Shown: positions 35,995-44,525 of the stretch, in pieces
Position numbering within the stretch: the stretch's first letter is position 1
Layout of the letters: each line of letters begins with the position of its first letter
Assembly (NCBI GenBank): GCA_902826835.1
Contig: CADEGH010000006.1
Location: 165,711-229,710, forward strand
Length of the DNA stretch: 64,000 bases
Direction of reading: 5' to 3'
Origin: an uncultured bacterium
GTDB taxonomy: Bacteria > Planctomycetota > GCA-002687715
Made by a program: the position numbers and the translations under genes
Notes under the pieces: model-generated
The model's database searches: none
Told to the model about the DNA's origin: nothing
Seen by the model: only the letters and a program-made list of their open reading frames with translations

Positions 35995-37968
35995 ATGCCG
36001 CGCCGTCTCACTATCGCTCTGGCTACCCCGAAGAGCGTGACCGAACGCTCCGGCAACCGCACCACCGCCCTCCGCTGGGCGGCCATCCTGCGCAGCCTCG
36101 GTCATCGCGTGCGCATCACCGCTCCGAGCGAAGCGCCTGATGCCGATCTCCTCGTAGCCCTGCACGCAAAGAAGAGCGAGGGGGCAATCCGCCACTTTCA
36201 CGGGTGTTTCCCGACGCGCCCGATCCTCATCGTGCTGACGGGGACCGACCTCTACGGCGATGCTGAAGACCGCTTGGACCCTGCGGTCCTGAGTCTGGCC
36301 GCTCGTCTGTTGGTGCTCCAACCGCTCGCGAAAGAAAGTCTGCCTCCTCACTGGCACAACCGCACCCGCGTGATTCTCCAGTCCAGTCCCTCGTTACCTC
36401 GCCAGGTTCGCAGCGATGGTCCCTTCGTGGTGTTGGTAGTGGGGCACCTGCGCACCATCAAAGATCCCCTGCGGACGGCGCGAGCCGCTCGTTTGCTGCC
36501 GGCGTCTTCCAAGATTTGCGTCCGCCATCTCGGCCGAGCGCTCGAAGAGGGCCAAGGCACTCTCGCAGAGCAGGAGATGCGCGAGAATCCCCGTTATGTC
36601 TGGCTCAAGGAGCGTTCGCGCGCCGAGGTCCGGGAGGAACTTTCGAGGGCCCATCTTCTCGTGCAGAGCTCCTTCGCCGAGGGAGGCGCCAACACCGTCT
36701 CGGAGGCGATCGCAGCCGGGGTGCCGGTGTTGGCGTCGAGGGTCGACGGCAACGAAGGCCTGCTCGGGCCAAGCTACCCAGGCTATTTCCCGGCCGGATC
36801 CACCGAGTCCCTGCGCGACCTCCTGTATCGAGCCGAATCCGACCCGCGATTCCTGGCAAACCTCGAGGCCGCCGCCGCGGAGCTCGCGCCGATGTTCGCT
36901 CCCGCCGAGGAGCGGCGACGATTCGAGTGCGTGCTGAGGGAGCTCTACCCTGAGCCCGCCGATGAAGCGGGAGCGACCGCTGCTCACCGACTCGTGATTC
37001 GAGTGCCCACTCGATCGACTAGACCGTCGACCCTGGCCGACGACGTTCACGCTGGTCTCCACGCCGTTCCGAAAACCCTTCCTTGTCGCTGGTTCTACGA
37101 CGAGGCCGGGTCGCGCCTCTTCGAGCGCCTCTGCGAAACCCCCGAGTATGAAGTCACTCGCGCCGAAATCGACCTCTTACGGTGAAACATCGACGACCTC
37201 GTGGCCGGGTTGCCACGACCTCTCACCCTCCTCGAACTCGGATCCGGAGCGGGACAAAAGACTCGCTACTTCATCGAGGCTCTGCTGCGGCAGTCTCCGG
37301 CTCTGCGCTACGTGCCCATCGACGTCTCCGAGTCCGCACTCAAGGAGAGTGGCCAGGCCCTCTTGGCGGACTTTCCTCGCCTCGAAGTCCAGGCTCTGGC
37401 GGCGACCTACGAGGACGGCCTGGCCGAGTTTTGGTCGACCCGCTGTGAACCCGCCCTCCTCCTTTGGCTCGGATCCAATCTCGGAAACCTGGACTCGGCC
37501 GCCGCTGGCCAGAGTCTGCGTGCGATGGCCATGCGCACGAGGATGGAAGACCGCCTCGTGTTGGGTCTCGATCTCGTCAAACCACCGGTGGTGTTGGAGC
37601 GCGCGTACGACGACGCCCAAGGTTTGACCGCCGCCTTCAATTTGAATCTGCTCACGCGCATCAACCGCGAACTCGATGCCGACTTCGACTTGGCCAGTTT
37701 TGTCCACGTCGCTCGCTGGGTGCCCGAGCTGAACCGCATCGAAATGCACCTGCGGAGTCGGATCGATCAGGTCGTCACGATTCGATCTTTGCAGGAGCGT
37801 TTCTCCTTTCGAGCCGGAGAGACCATCCACACCGAGTCCTCCCACAAATACGACCTGAAGGCCTTGGCGCCTTGGCTTTCGAGTGTCGGCTGGTCCATCG
37901 AGAAGAAGTTTGTCGACCCGTTCCGGGGGTTTGTGGAACTCCTTCTTGCCCCCCTGCCACCGTCATGA
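35995..37968 (+). CDS. senB-egtD: SenB selenosugar synthase fused to EgtD histidine methyltransferase, with in-frame TGA at codon 397
   Basis: The first ~325 residues match the TIGR04348 glycosyltransferase family that contains SenB: GNRTTALRWAAILRSLGHRV, LLVALHAKKS, VLTGTDLYGDA, VVGHLRTIKDPLR, SFAEGGANTVSEAIAAGVP and SYPGYFPAG. SenB makes a selenosugar from selenophosphate and a UDP-sugar. After a short linker comes EgtD, which trimethylates histidine to hercynine: LPCRWFYDEAGSRLFERL, PEYEVTRAEIDLLR, then TGA (37183-37185), then LLELGSGAGQKTR (SAM site), DLVKPPVVLERAYDD, TAAFNLNLLTRINRELDAD, RIEMHL and AGETIHTESSHKY. The frame is the same before and after the TGA, so the gene would be split only at this codon. 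Read conventionally it gives 35995-37185 and a fragment from GTG 37201. Sec insertion, nonsense mutation or assembly error are all possible. The ATG at 35995 is preferred to GTG 35989. Confidence 0.8.
37183..37218 (+). promoter_or_regulatory. In-frame TGA and SECIS-like hairpin in the egtD part
   Basis: TGA at 37183-37185 is followed by a hairpin TCGTGGC (37199-37205) / GCCACGA (37212-37218) with loop CGGGTT. The apical loop begins 20 bases after the TGA and has G at its second position. This fits the general bacterial SECIS description (loop some 16-37 bases after UGA, a G among the first two loop bases). In GC-rich DNA such hairpins arise by chance, so this is suggestive only. Confidence 0.35.
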
Positions 37969-39272
37969 ATTGGGCGGCTGCCTTCACCGACGCCCGCGAG
38001 CGCACGAGGCTCCTCACCTGCGACCTCGACACGGAGGAGCGCCGTCTCGGGCCGATCCTCCCCATCGTCAATCCTCCGCTATGGGAGTTGGGCCATGTGG
38101 CATGGTTCCAAGAGCGCTGGGTGTTGCGTCACCGCCGAGGGCGGCCGCCAAGACGGCCCGACGCGGACGGTCTGTTCGACTCCACCGCGATTCCCCACGA
38201 CCATCGTTGGACGTTGCCGCTCCCGTCCTACGCGGACGTGCAGGCGTACCTGGCAGAAGTGCTCGCGGATTTGCTCTCCGGCTTGCTTACGGATGACGAC
38301 CGCGAGGGCGACTCGGAGCGTTACTTCCTCGAACTCGTGCTGCTCCACGAGGATATGCACGCCGAGGCCTTCTGGTACACCCGCCAGACCCTCGGCTACT
38401 CCGAGCCGGATCTAGGATCGGCCAGGACCGACTCCGCCCAGGAATCCGCGACCGAGGCCATAGATCTCCCCGGCGGGAGGTTCAGGCTCGGCGCGGACTC
38501 CACGCCCTCAACCGGTCAAGCATCACGGTTCGTGTTCGACAACGAGAAGTGGGGGCAGATCGTCCAGGTTGCTCCGTTTCACCTCTCACGCGAGCCCGCG
38601 AGCGAGACGCAGTACGCCGAGTTCGTCCTGGCTCAAGGCTACCGCCGCCCGGAATGGTGGAGCCAACGAGGCTGGGAGTGGCGCGCAAAGTCGCGGCTTG
38701 AACGGCCGGCCCACTGGCAGGCGGCCAAGGGCGGCGATCTGCGGGTACGAAGCTTCGATCGACTGCGATCGCTACGACCAGGACATCCGATGTTCGGAAT
38801 CTCGGCCTACGAAGCCGAGGCTTACGCCCGGTTCCGCGGCGGCCGCCTGCCCACCGAAGCCGAATGGGAATACTGCGCGACGACCGCGGGAGAAACGGAT
38901 CGTGCCGGGCTCCTTGTCAAACGAGCCTATCCGTGGGGCGACTCCCCGCCGACCGCGGACCAGGCCTCCCTCGATGGTCAGTATCGCTCCCCGACCTCCG
39001 CCGGGGCCGTCCACGCCGGCGAGAGTGTGCACGGGTTGCGTCAACTGATCGGCAGCGTTTGGGAGTGGACCCAGAGCGAGTTCCTGCCGTTTCCCGGCTT
39101 CGCGCCTGATCCTTACGAGCAGTACTCCGAACCGTGGTTTGGATCCCACCGAGTGCTGCGGGGTGGTTCGTTCGCTTCGCATTCGCGCTTCGTGCACGGG
39201 GGCTTTCGCAACTTCTACCGACCTGGACGCAACGACTTGTTCGCCGGAGTCCGTGTCGCTTTCGACGCCTGA
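37965..39272 (+). CDS. senA: SenA/EgtB-type selenoneine synthase
   Basis: A 435-aa non-heme iron enzyme starting at an ATGA overlap with the egtD stop. The N-terminal DinB domain carries the three expected iron ligands: His44 (LWELGHVAWFQERW) and His128 plus His132 (LLHEDMHAEAFW). The C-terminal half is a formylglycine-generating-enzyme-like fold: GRLPTEAEWEYCA, GSVWEWTQSEF, VLRGGSFASHSRFVHGG and RNDLFAGVRVA. EgtB joins hercynine to gamma-glutamylcysteine or cysteine; SenA instead joins hercynine to the selenosugar and releases selenoneine. The call SenA rather than EgtB rests on the coupled SenB-EgtD gene; sequence alone leaves ordinary EgtB possible. Confidence 0.8.
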   Translation: MNWAAAFTDARERTRLLTCDLDTEERRLGPILPIVNPPLWELGHVAWFQERWVLRHRRGRPPRRPDADGLFDSTAIPHDHRWTLPLPSYADVQAYLAEVLADLLSGLLTDDDREGDSERYFLELVLLHEDMHAEAFWYTRQTLGYSEPDLGSARTDSAQESATEAIDLPGGRFRLGADSTPSTGQASRFVFDNEKWGQIVQVAPFHLSREPASETQYAEFVLAQGYRRPEWWSQRGWEWRAKSRLERPAHWQAAKGGDLRVRSFDRLRSLRPGHPMFGISAYEAEAYARFRGGRLPTEAEWEYCATTAGETDRAGLLVKRAYPWGDSPPTADQASLDGQYRSPTSAGAVHAGESVHGLRQLIGSVWEWTQSEFLPFPGFAPDPYEQYSEPWFGSHRVLRGGSFASHSRFVHGGFRNFYRPGRNDLFAGVRVAFDA

Positions 39273-39490
39273 GTCGGTCCTGGACTTCGTGTCGCTCCTG
39301 GCGGAATTGCTCGGATCGGGAGTCAGGAGTTCCCCGATTCGCAAAGCTGCGGCCGCGATGGCCTCGGTTCCGAACCGACTGCGCCCACGCTGGCCGCCCC
39401 AGACCGTCATCTGCCGCCGAGAAAACTCTCCGCCCGATCCGCCGGTCCGGACTGGACGAATCCCCCACTTCGGCCTTAGGCTCCGAGGGC

Positions 39491-42400
39491 ATGCCTGGAT
39501 TCACTTTCCGCCTCCTTGACCGGGCAGTCCTCCCGGTGGTCTTGGCCCTGGCTAGCCTAGCCGTCGCGCAGGACTCCGCCCCCACTTACGCTCGCAACAT
39601 CCGCCCCCTGCTCGCCGACCGCTGCTTCACGTGCCATGGCCCGGATGCCGCCACGAGACAAGCCGACCTGAGGTTGGATATCGAGGCCGAAGCCAAGGCC
39701 CCTCGCGAGGGCGGCGCCGCGATCGTGGCAGGGAGTCCCGAGGAGAGCCAACTGTGGGCCCGGGTATCCAGCGCCGACGAAAACCTGCGCATGCCCCCGG
39801 TGGGCCATCCTCGTGGCGCCTTCTCGCGGAAAGAACTCGATGTCCTGGAGCGGTGGTTGCGAGACGGCGCCCGCTACGAAGACCACTGGGCCTGGGTCCC
39901 CCCGAAGGTGCCGCCCTTGCCGGAAGTCAAGAACACCACCTGGGCCAAGAACCCACTCGACCTCTTTGTGCTGTCCCGCCTGGAGGCCGCCGGCACCGGA
40001 CCGAGTGCGGATGCGGAACCGGGAACCCTACTTCGACGATTGTTCCTCGCGATCACCGGGTTGCCCCCCACCGTGGCGGAATTGGACGCGTTCGTGGCCG
40101 ACCCGTCGGAGGCCGCCTACACGGAGTGGGTACGGAAGCTTCTCGAAGATGAGCCTTACCGCACTCGATCCGCGGAACATTGGACGCGCCCATGGCTCGA
40201 CGCGGCTCGCTACGCCGACACGATTGGCATCCACACCGACAACGGTCGCACCCTGTGGCCCTGGCGCGATCGGGTGATCGAGAGCTTCCGGGAACACTTG
40301 CCCTGGGATCGGTTTGTCCACGAGCAATTAGCCGGTGACCTCCTGCCCGACGCCAATCAGAAGACTCGGGTCGCCAGCGGCTTCAACCGCGCCCACGTCA
40401 TCACCGACGAAGGCGGGGCCATTCCGGACGAGTATCTCGTGGAATACGCCGTGGACCGCACGAGCACTTTCGGCACCGTGTTCCTCGGGTTGACTTTGGG
40501 CTGCGCGCGCTGCCACGACCACAAGTACGACCCGATCTCCCAGGCCGATTTCTACCGACTCTTCGCGTTTTTCAATTCCAACGAAGAGCCCGGGCTTTAC
40601 TCCCAGGAGTCGGACTCACTGCGCGCGTTCGAGCCGGCAATGTCCATCCCTGATCCGGAACAACTGGCGACGCAACTGCGACTCGAATCCGCCATCTCCG
40701 AGGCCCGGAGTGAACTCGATCGACGGGTCCCCGACGAGGAAAGCGAATTGGCGGGCTGGCGCGCGCGGCTGAGCGAAGAATTGGGCCTCATCCATGCCCC
40801 CACTACGGCCGTGAGTGGACACTCCAATCGCCCCGGAGAGACCATCTCGGTCGAACCCGACGGGTCCTTCTTCGTGTCGGGCGAGGTCGCCGCAACCGCC
40901 GACCACACCTTGGTCGTCGGCACCGAAGCCACCAACTTGCGTCTGATTACGCTGCACGCGTTGGCCGACCCTCGACTGCCGGCCGGCCGCGTGGGCCGCG
41001 CTCCCAACGGCAATGCCGTGCTCTCGGGAATCACTGTCACTGCCATCCGGGCCGATGATTCCAACGTGCGGAAGATCGTGAAGATCCGTTATGGAGTCGC
41101 CAGCCTCGAGCAAAAGAACGGCGACTACGCCTTCGTGAATGCCCTCGATCCGGACAGCCGGAGCGGTTGGGCGGTCGACGCGCATATGCAAGAGGGCGAC
41201 CGCGTCGCCTGGATGCTGGCCGAGGAGCCCTTCGGCTTCGAAGGCGGAACGCGGTTGGAAATCCAACTGCGCTACCGCTCCATTTACGCCGAGCATCAGT
41301 TCGGGCGCGTGCACTTCGGACTGGCCAGTCTGAACGAAGCCGGTCTGGAGCGCCTCCCCGTCACCGCCGGCAACTGGCGCGAATCCGGCCCCTACCCCCA
41401 GGATTCCTCGGCATCCGCCTATGCGAGTGTCCACCCGCTCGAGGCCGAGCCGGTCGCCTCCGATCCTCGTCCGGCCGCCGGCGGAGCCACTTGGAGACCC
41501 CGGCCCTACCTGCCAGATGGAGTGGTGCACCCGTTGCCTTCTGGCCTCGGGGTCAGTTACGCCGGACGCGAGTTGTGGTCTCCCTCGAAGCGCAAGATCG
41601 ACATTGCCCTCGGCAGTGACGACGGCCTCATCGTCCTGCATGAGAATAAGGAAGTGCTGCGGCGCGTCGTCGACCGCGGCGCTGCGCCTGACCAGGACCG
41701 GGTTTCGTTGGAATTGGCGCCCGGTCGCCAATCCCTGATCCTCAAGGTGGTGAATACCGGTGGAGAGTCTGGATACGCATTCCGGCGGGTGAACCAGCAC
41801 CAGGAATTGGAGGGTGGCCTGCTCTACGCCCTCCTCCCACCGGAGCGGCGGCCGCCGGGATTTGAACCGGCGCTGGCGGACGCTTGGCGCCTCCGCCATT
41901 CGCCGCGTGTTCAAGCCGCGAAGGCCAAAATCGCTGCGCTCGAAGCCGAGCTCTCGACCCTCCGCAAGAGCATTCCGAACACGATGGTGATGCGCGAGAT
42001 GGCCGCCCCGAAGGCCGCCTATGTCTTGAAGCGCGGCCGCTACGACTCTCCGGACGGAGAGCGGGCGACGCCGCGAGGATTACCCGAGGTTCTGGGTGCC
42101 TTCCCGTCGGATTTTCCACGGAATCGCTTGGGACTCGCCCTGTGGCTCACGTCCAAAGACAACCCGCTGTTCGCGCGGGTGAGCGTCAATCGCTTCTTCG
42201 AACAGATCTTCGGAGTTTACTTGGTCCGCACTCCCGAGGATTTCGGCCTACAGGGGGAGCTCCCCACGCATCCCGAACTCTTGGATTTCTTGGCCCTCGA
42301 GTTTCAGGCCAACGGATTCAGCGTTCCCAGCTTACTCCGATCCATGGTCTCGAGTCGGACCTTCCGCCAATCCTCGGCGTGGACTCGAGCCAATGCCGGT

Positions 42401-43066
42401 GCAGACCCCGAGCACCGTTTGCTCGGTCGCTACCCGCGTCGTCGGCTGACCGGCGAAGAACTCAGAGACCAGGCGCTCTATCTCGGACGCATCCTGGTCG
42501 AACGCACCGGCGGACGCAGCGTGAAGCCTTATCAACCTCCCGGGCTGTGGGAGGAAGTCGCGATGCCGGCGTCCAATACTCGTGCCTACGTCATGGGCGG
42601 CCAGGATGAATGGTGGCGACGCAGTCTCTACACCTATTGGAAGCGCGCTGCCCCTCCGCCGTCGATGCTGCTGTTCGATGCGCCTACGCGAGAATCTTGC
42701 CAAGTTCGGCGCCACATCACCAACACTCCCTTGCAGGCCTTGGCTTTGTGGAACGACCCGCAATTCGTAGGCGCAGCACGAGCCCTCGCTGATGTCGTCG
42801 TCCAATCGTCCTCGGACGACGCGGGACGCATTCGATACCTGTACCGTGCCGCCTGTGGGCGCGAGCCCACAACGGTGGACCAGGAGACGCTGGGACGAGC
42901 GCTGACGCAGGCCAAAGCCCGCTACGCTCATGACGCGGAGTCTACTTCCAAGCTGGTTGCTGCCGGTCAAGCGCCGAAGCCGGAGGCGGCCCCCTCCGAA
43001 TTGGCCCCATGGATTCTCCTCGCTCAGGCGGTCTTGTGCTCCGACGCTTCGGTATCCCGGAATTAA
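39491..43066 (+). CDS. PSCyt1/DUF1549/DUF1553 planctomycete cytochrome-like protein
   Basis: A 1191-aa exported protein, with a signal peptide ending ASLAVAQ after the ATG at 39491. Residues ~25-130 form a PSCyt1 cytochrome c domain with heme motif CFTCH. DUF1549 follows (WAKNPLDLFVLSRLE, HWTRPWLDAARYADT) with a second motif CARCHDHKYDPISQ. A central jelly-roll-like insert spans ~430-800, and DUF1553 fills the C-terminus (RVSVNRFFEQIFG, PEDFGLQGELPTHPELLDFLA, QALALWNDPQFV). These proteins are abundant in Planctomycetota and are linked to polysaccharide breakdown and periplasmic electron transfer, but remain uncharacterised. It is followed four bases later by the DUF1501 gene. Confidence 0.88.
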   Translation: MPGFTFRLLDRAVLPVVLALASLAVAQDSAPTYARNIRPLLADRCFTCHGPDAATRQADLRLDIEAEAKAPREGGAAIVAGSPEESQLWARVSSADENLRMPPVGHPRGAFSRKELDVLERWLRDGARYEDHWAWVPPKVPPLPEVKNTTWAKNPLDLFVLSRLEAAGTGPSADAEPGTLLRRLFLAITGLPPTVAELDAFVADPSEAAYTEWVRKLLEDEPYRTRSAEHWTRPWLDAARYADTIGIHTDNGRTLWPWRDRVIESFREHLPWDRFVHEQLAGDLLPDANQKTRVASGFNRAHVITDEGGAIPDEYLVEYAVDRTSTFGTVFLGLTLGCARCHDHKYDPISQADFYRLFAFFNSNEEPGLYSQESDSLRAFEPAMSIPDPEQLATQLRLESAISEARSELDRRVPDEESELAGWRARLSEELGLIHAPTTAVSGHSNRPGETISVEPDGSFFVSGEVAATADHTLVVGTEATNLRLITLHALADPRLPAGRVGRAPNGNAVLSGITVTAIRADDSNVRKIVKIRYGVASLEQKNGDYAFVNALDPDSRSGWAVDAHMQEGDRVAWMLAEEPFGFEGGTRLEIQLRYRSIYAEHQFGRVHFGLASLNEAGLERLPVTAGNWRESGPYPQDSSASAYASVHPLEAEPVASDPRPAAGGATWRPRPYLPDGVVHPLPSGLGVSYAGRELWSPSKRKIDIALGSDDGLIVLHENKEVLRRVVDRGAAPDQDRVSLELAPGRQSLILKVVNTGGESGYAFRRVNQHQELEGGLLYALLPPERRPPGFEPALADAWRLRHSPRVQAAKAKIAALEAELSTLRKSIPNTMVMREMAAPKAAYVLKRGRYDSPDGERATPRGLPEVLGAFPSDFPRNRLGLALWLTSKDNPLFARVSVNRFFEQIFGVYLVRTPEDFGLQGELPTHPELLDFLALEFQANGFSVPSLLRSMVSSRTFRQSSAWTRANAGADPEHRLLGRYPRRRLTGEELRDQALYLGRILVERTGGRSVKPYQPPGLWEEVAMPASNTRAYVMGGQDEWWRRSLYTYWKRAAPPPSMLLFDAPTRESCQVRRHITNTPLQALALWNDPQFVGAARALADVVVQSSSDDAGRIRYLYRAACGREPTTVDQETLGRALTQAKARYAHDAESTSKLVAAGQAPKPEAAPSELAPWILLAQAVLCSDASVSRN

Positions 43067-43070
43067 CCTC

Positions 43071-44525
43071 ATGAAGAATCCCTTGGACCACTCCGCGCTG
43101 CCGGGACTCGGCGAAACCCGACGTCGCTTTTTCGGTCGCTGCGCCGACGGCGCCGCCTCCGCGCTGGGACTGTCCGCGCTGGCATCGCTCGGCGAGCGCG
43201 GAACCGATGCCAACTTCGCGGGCCCCCATCACCGCCCGCGCGCCAAACAGATCATCTACCTCCACATGGAGGGAGCTCCGAGCCAGCTCGACTTGTTCGA
43301 TTACAAACCCGAGCTCCGCCACCGATTCCAGCAGGACCTTCCCGATTCGATTCGCCAAGGCCAGCGCCTGACCGGCATGACGAGTGGCCAGGCTCGGTTC
43401 CCCGTCGCGCCTTCGATCTTTCGGTTCTCGAAGTACGAGGGCGAAGGTGGCGGTCTGTGGCTGAGCGAATTGCTTCCGCACTTGGGAGAAGTGGCGCACG
43501 AACTCCTGCTCGTGAAGTCGATGCACACCGACGCCATCAATCACGAACCGGGAATCACGTTTTTTCAGACCGGTACCGAACAGCCCGGGCGGCCATCCTT
43601 CGGAGCCTGGACCAGCTATGGACTCGGGTCGCTCAATCGCAACCTGCCCACTTTCGCGGTGATGATCACCCAGGGGAAGGGCAACATGCAGGCGCTGTCG
43701 GCGCGATTTTGGGGCGCCGGTTTTCTGCCCTCCGAACATCAAGGTTGCAAGTTGCGGGTGGGATCCGACCCGGTGCTCTTCCTGCAGAATCCGGACGGTG
43801 TCACCCGCGAGGACCGACGTGCATTTCTGGATGTGCTCGGCACTCTCAACCGCGAGGAGTTCGCCCAATCGGGCGATCCGGAAATCCTCGCGCGCCTGGC
43901 CCAGCACGAGATGGCCTATCGGATGCAGATGTCGGTCCCGGAGCTCACTGATTTTTCGGGCGAAAGCGCCGACACTCTCGGCCTGTACGGACCGGATGTG
44001 CTCAAGCCGGGAACCTTCGCCGGAAGCTGCCTCTTGGCCCGCCGCTTGGTCGAACGGGGAACTCGATTTGTCCAGCTCTACATGCGTGGCTGGGACGCGC
44101 ATGGCAACTTGCCGAACGAAATCAAATTGCAGTGCGAGGCGGTCGATCAGCCCATCGCCGGCTTGCTCAAGGACCTTCGTAGACGGGGCCTCCTCGATGA
44201 AACTCTGGTGCTGTTCGGCGGCGAATTTGGTCGGACCGTCTACAGCCAAGGGGAACTGACCGCGAAGAATTACGGGCGCGATCATCATCCGCGCTGCTTT
44301 TCGATCTGGATGGCGGGGGCGGGCTTGAAGAAGGGCATGACCTACGGCGAAACTGACGAGTTCTCCTACAACATCACGGAAAATCCGGTCTCGGTGCACG
44401 ATCTGCACGCGACCTTGTTGCACCTCCTCGGCATCGACCATGAGCGCCTTGTCTACCGCTATCAAGGCCGGGACTTCCGCCTTACGGATGTCGCGGGAAG
44501 GGTCATGCGGGAGTGGCTGGCGTGA
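43071..44525 (+). CDS. DUF1501 protein with Tat-type signal
   Basis: A 484-aa protein beginning with a twin-arginine-like signal (RRRFFGRCADGAASALG). The mature protein is a DUF1501 alkaline-phosphatase-superfamily fold: IYLHMEGAPSQLDLFDYKPE, SMHTDAINHEPG, GRPSFGAWTSYGLGS, FVQLYMRGWDAHGNL and LVLFGGEFGRTVYSQ. DUF1501 genes almost always follow DUF1549/1553 genes in this phylum, as here, and are thought to act with them. It overlaps the next gene by GTGA at 44522-44525. Confidence 0.9.
   Translation: MKNPLDHSALPGLGETRRRFFGRCADGAASALGLSALASLGERGTDANFAGPHHRPRAKQIIYLHMEGAPSQLDLFDYKPELRHRFQQDLPDSIRQGQRLTGMTSGQARFPVAPSIFRFSKYEGEGGGLWLSELLPHLGEVAHELLLVKSMHTDAINHEPGITFFQTGTEQPGRPSFGAWTSYGLGSLNRNLPTFAVMITQGKGNMQALSARFWGAGFLPSEHQGCKLRVGSDPVLFLQNPDGVTREDRRAFLDVLGTLNREEFAQSGDPEILARLAQHEMAYRMQMSVPELTDFSGESADTLGLYGPDVLKPGTFAGSCLLARRLVERGTRFVQLYMRGWDAHGNLPNEIKLQCEAVDQPIAGLLKDLRRRGLLDETLVLFGGEFGRTVYSQGELTAKNYGRDHHPRCFSIWMAGAGLKKGMTYGETDEFSYNITENPVSVHDLHATLLHLLGIDHERLVYRYQGRDFRLTDVAGRVMREWLA

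Noticed and set aside
37464-37964. Upstream extension of the SenA frame inside egtD
   Set aside because: The residues before the Met at 37965 are Arg-rich shadow sequence; the ATGA overlap with the egtD stop gives the natural start.
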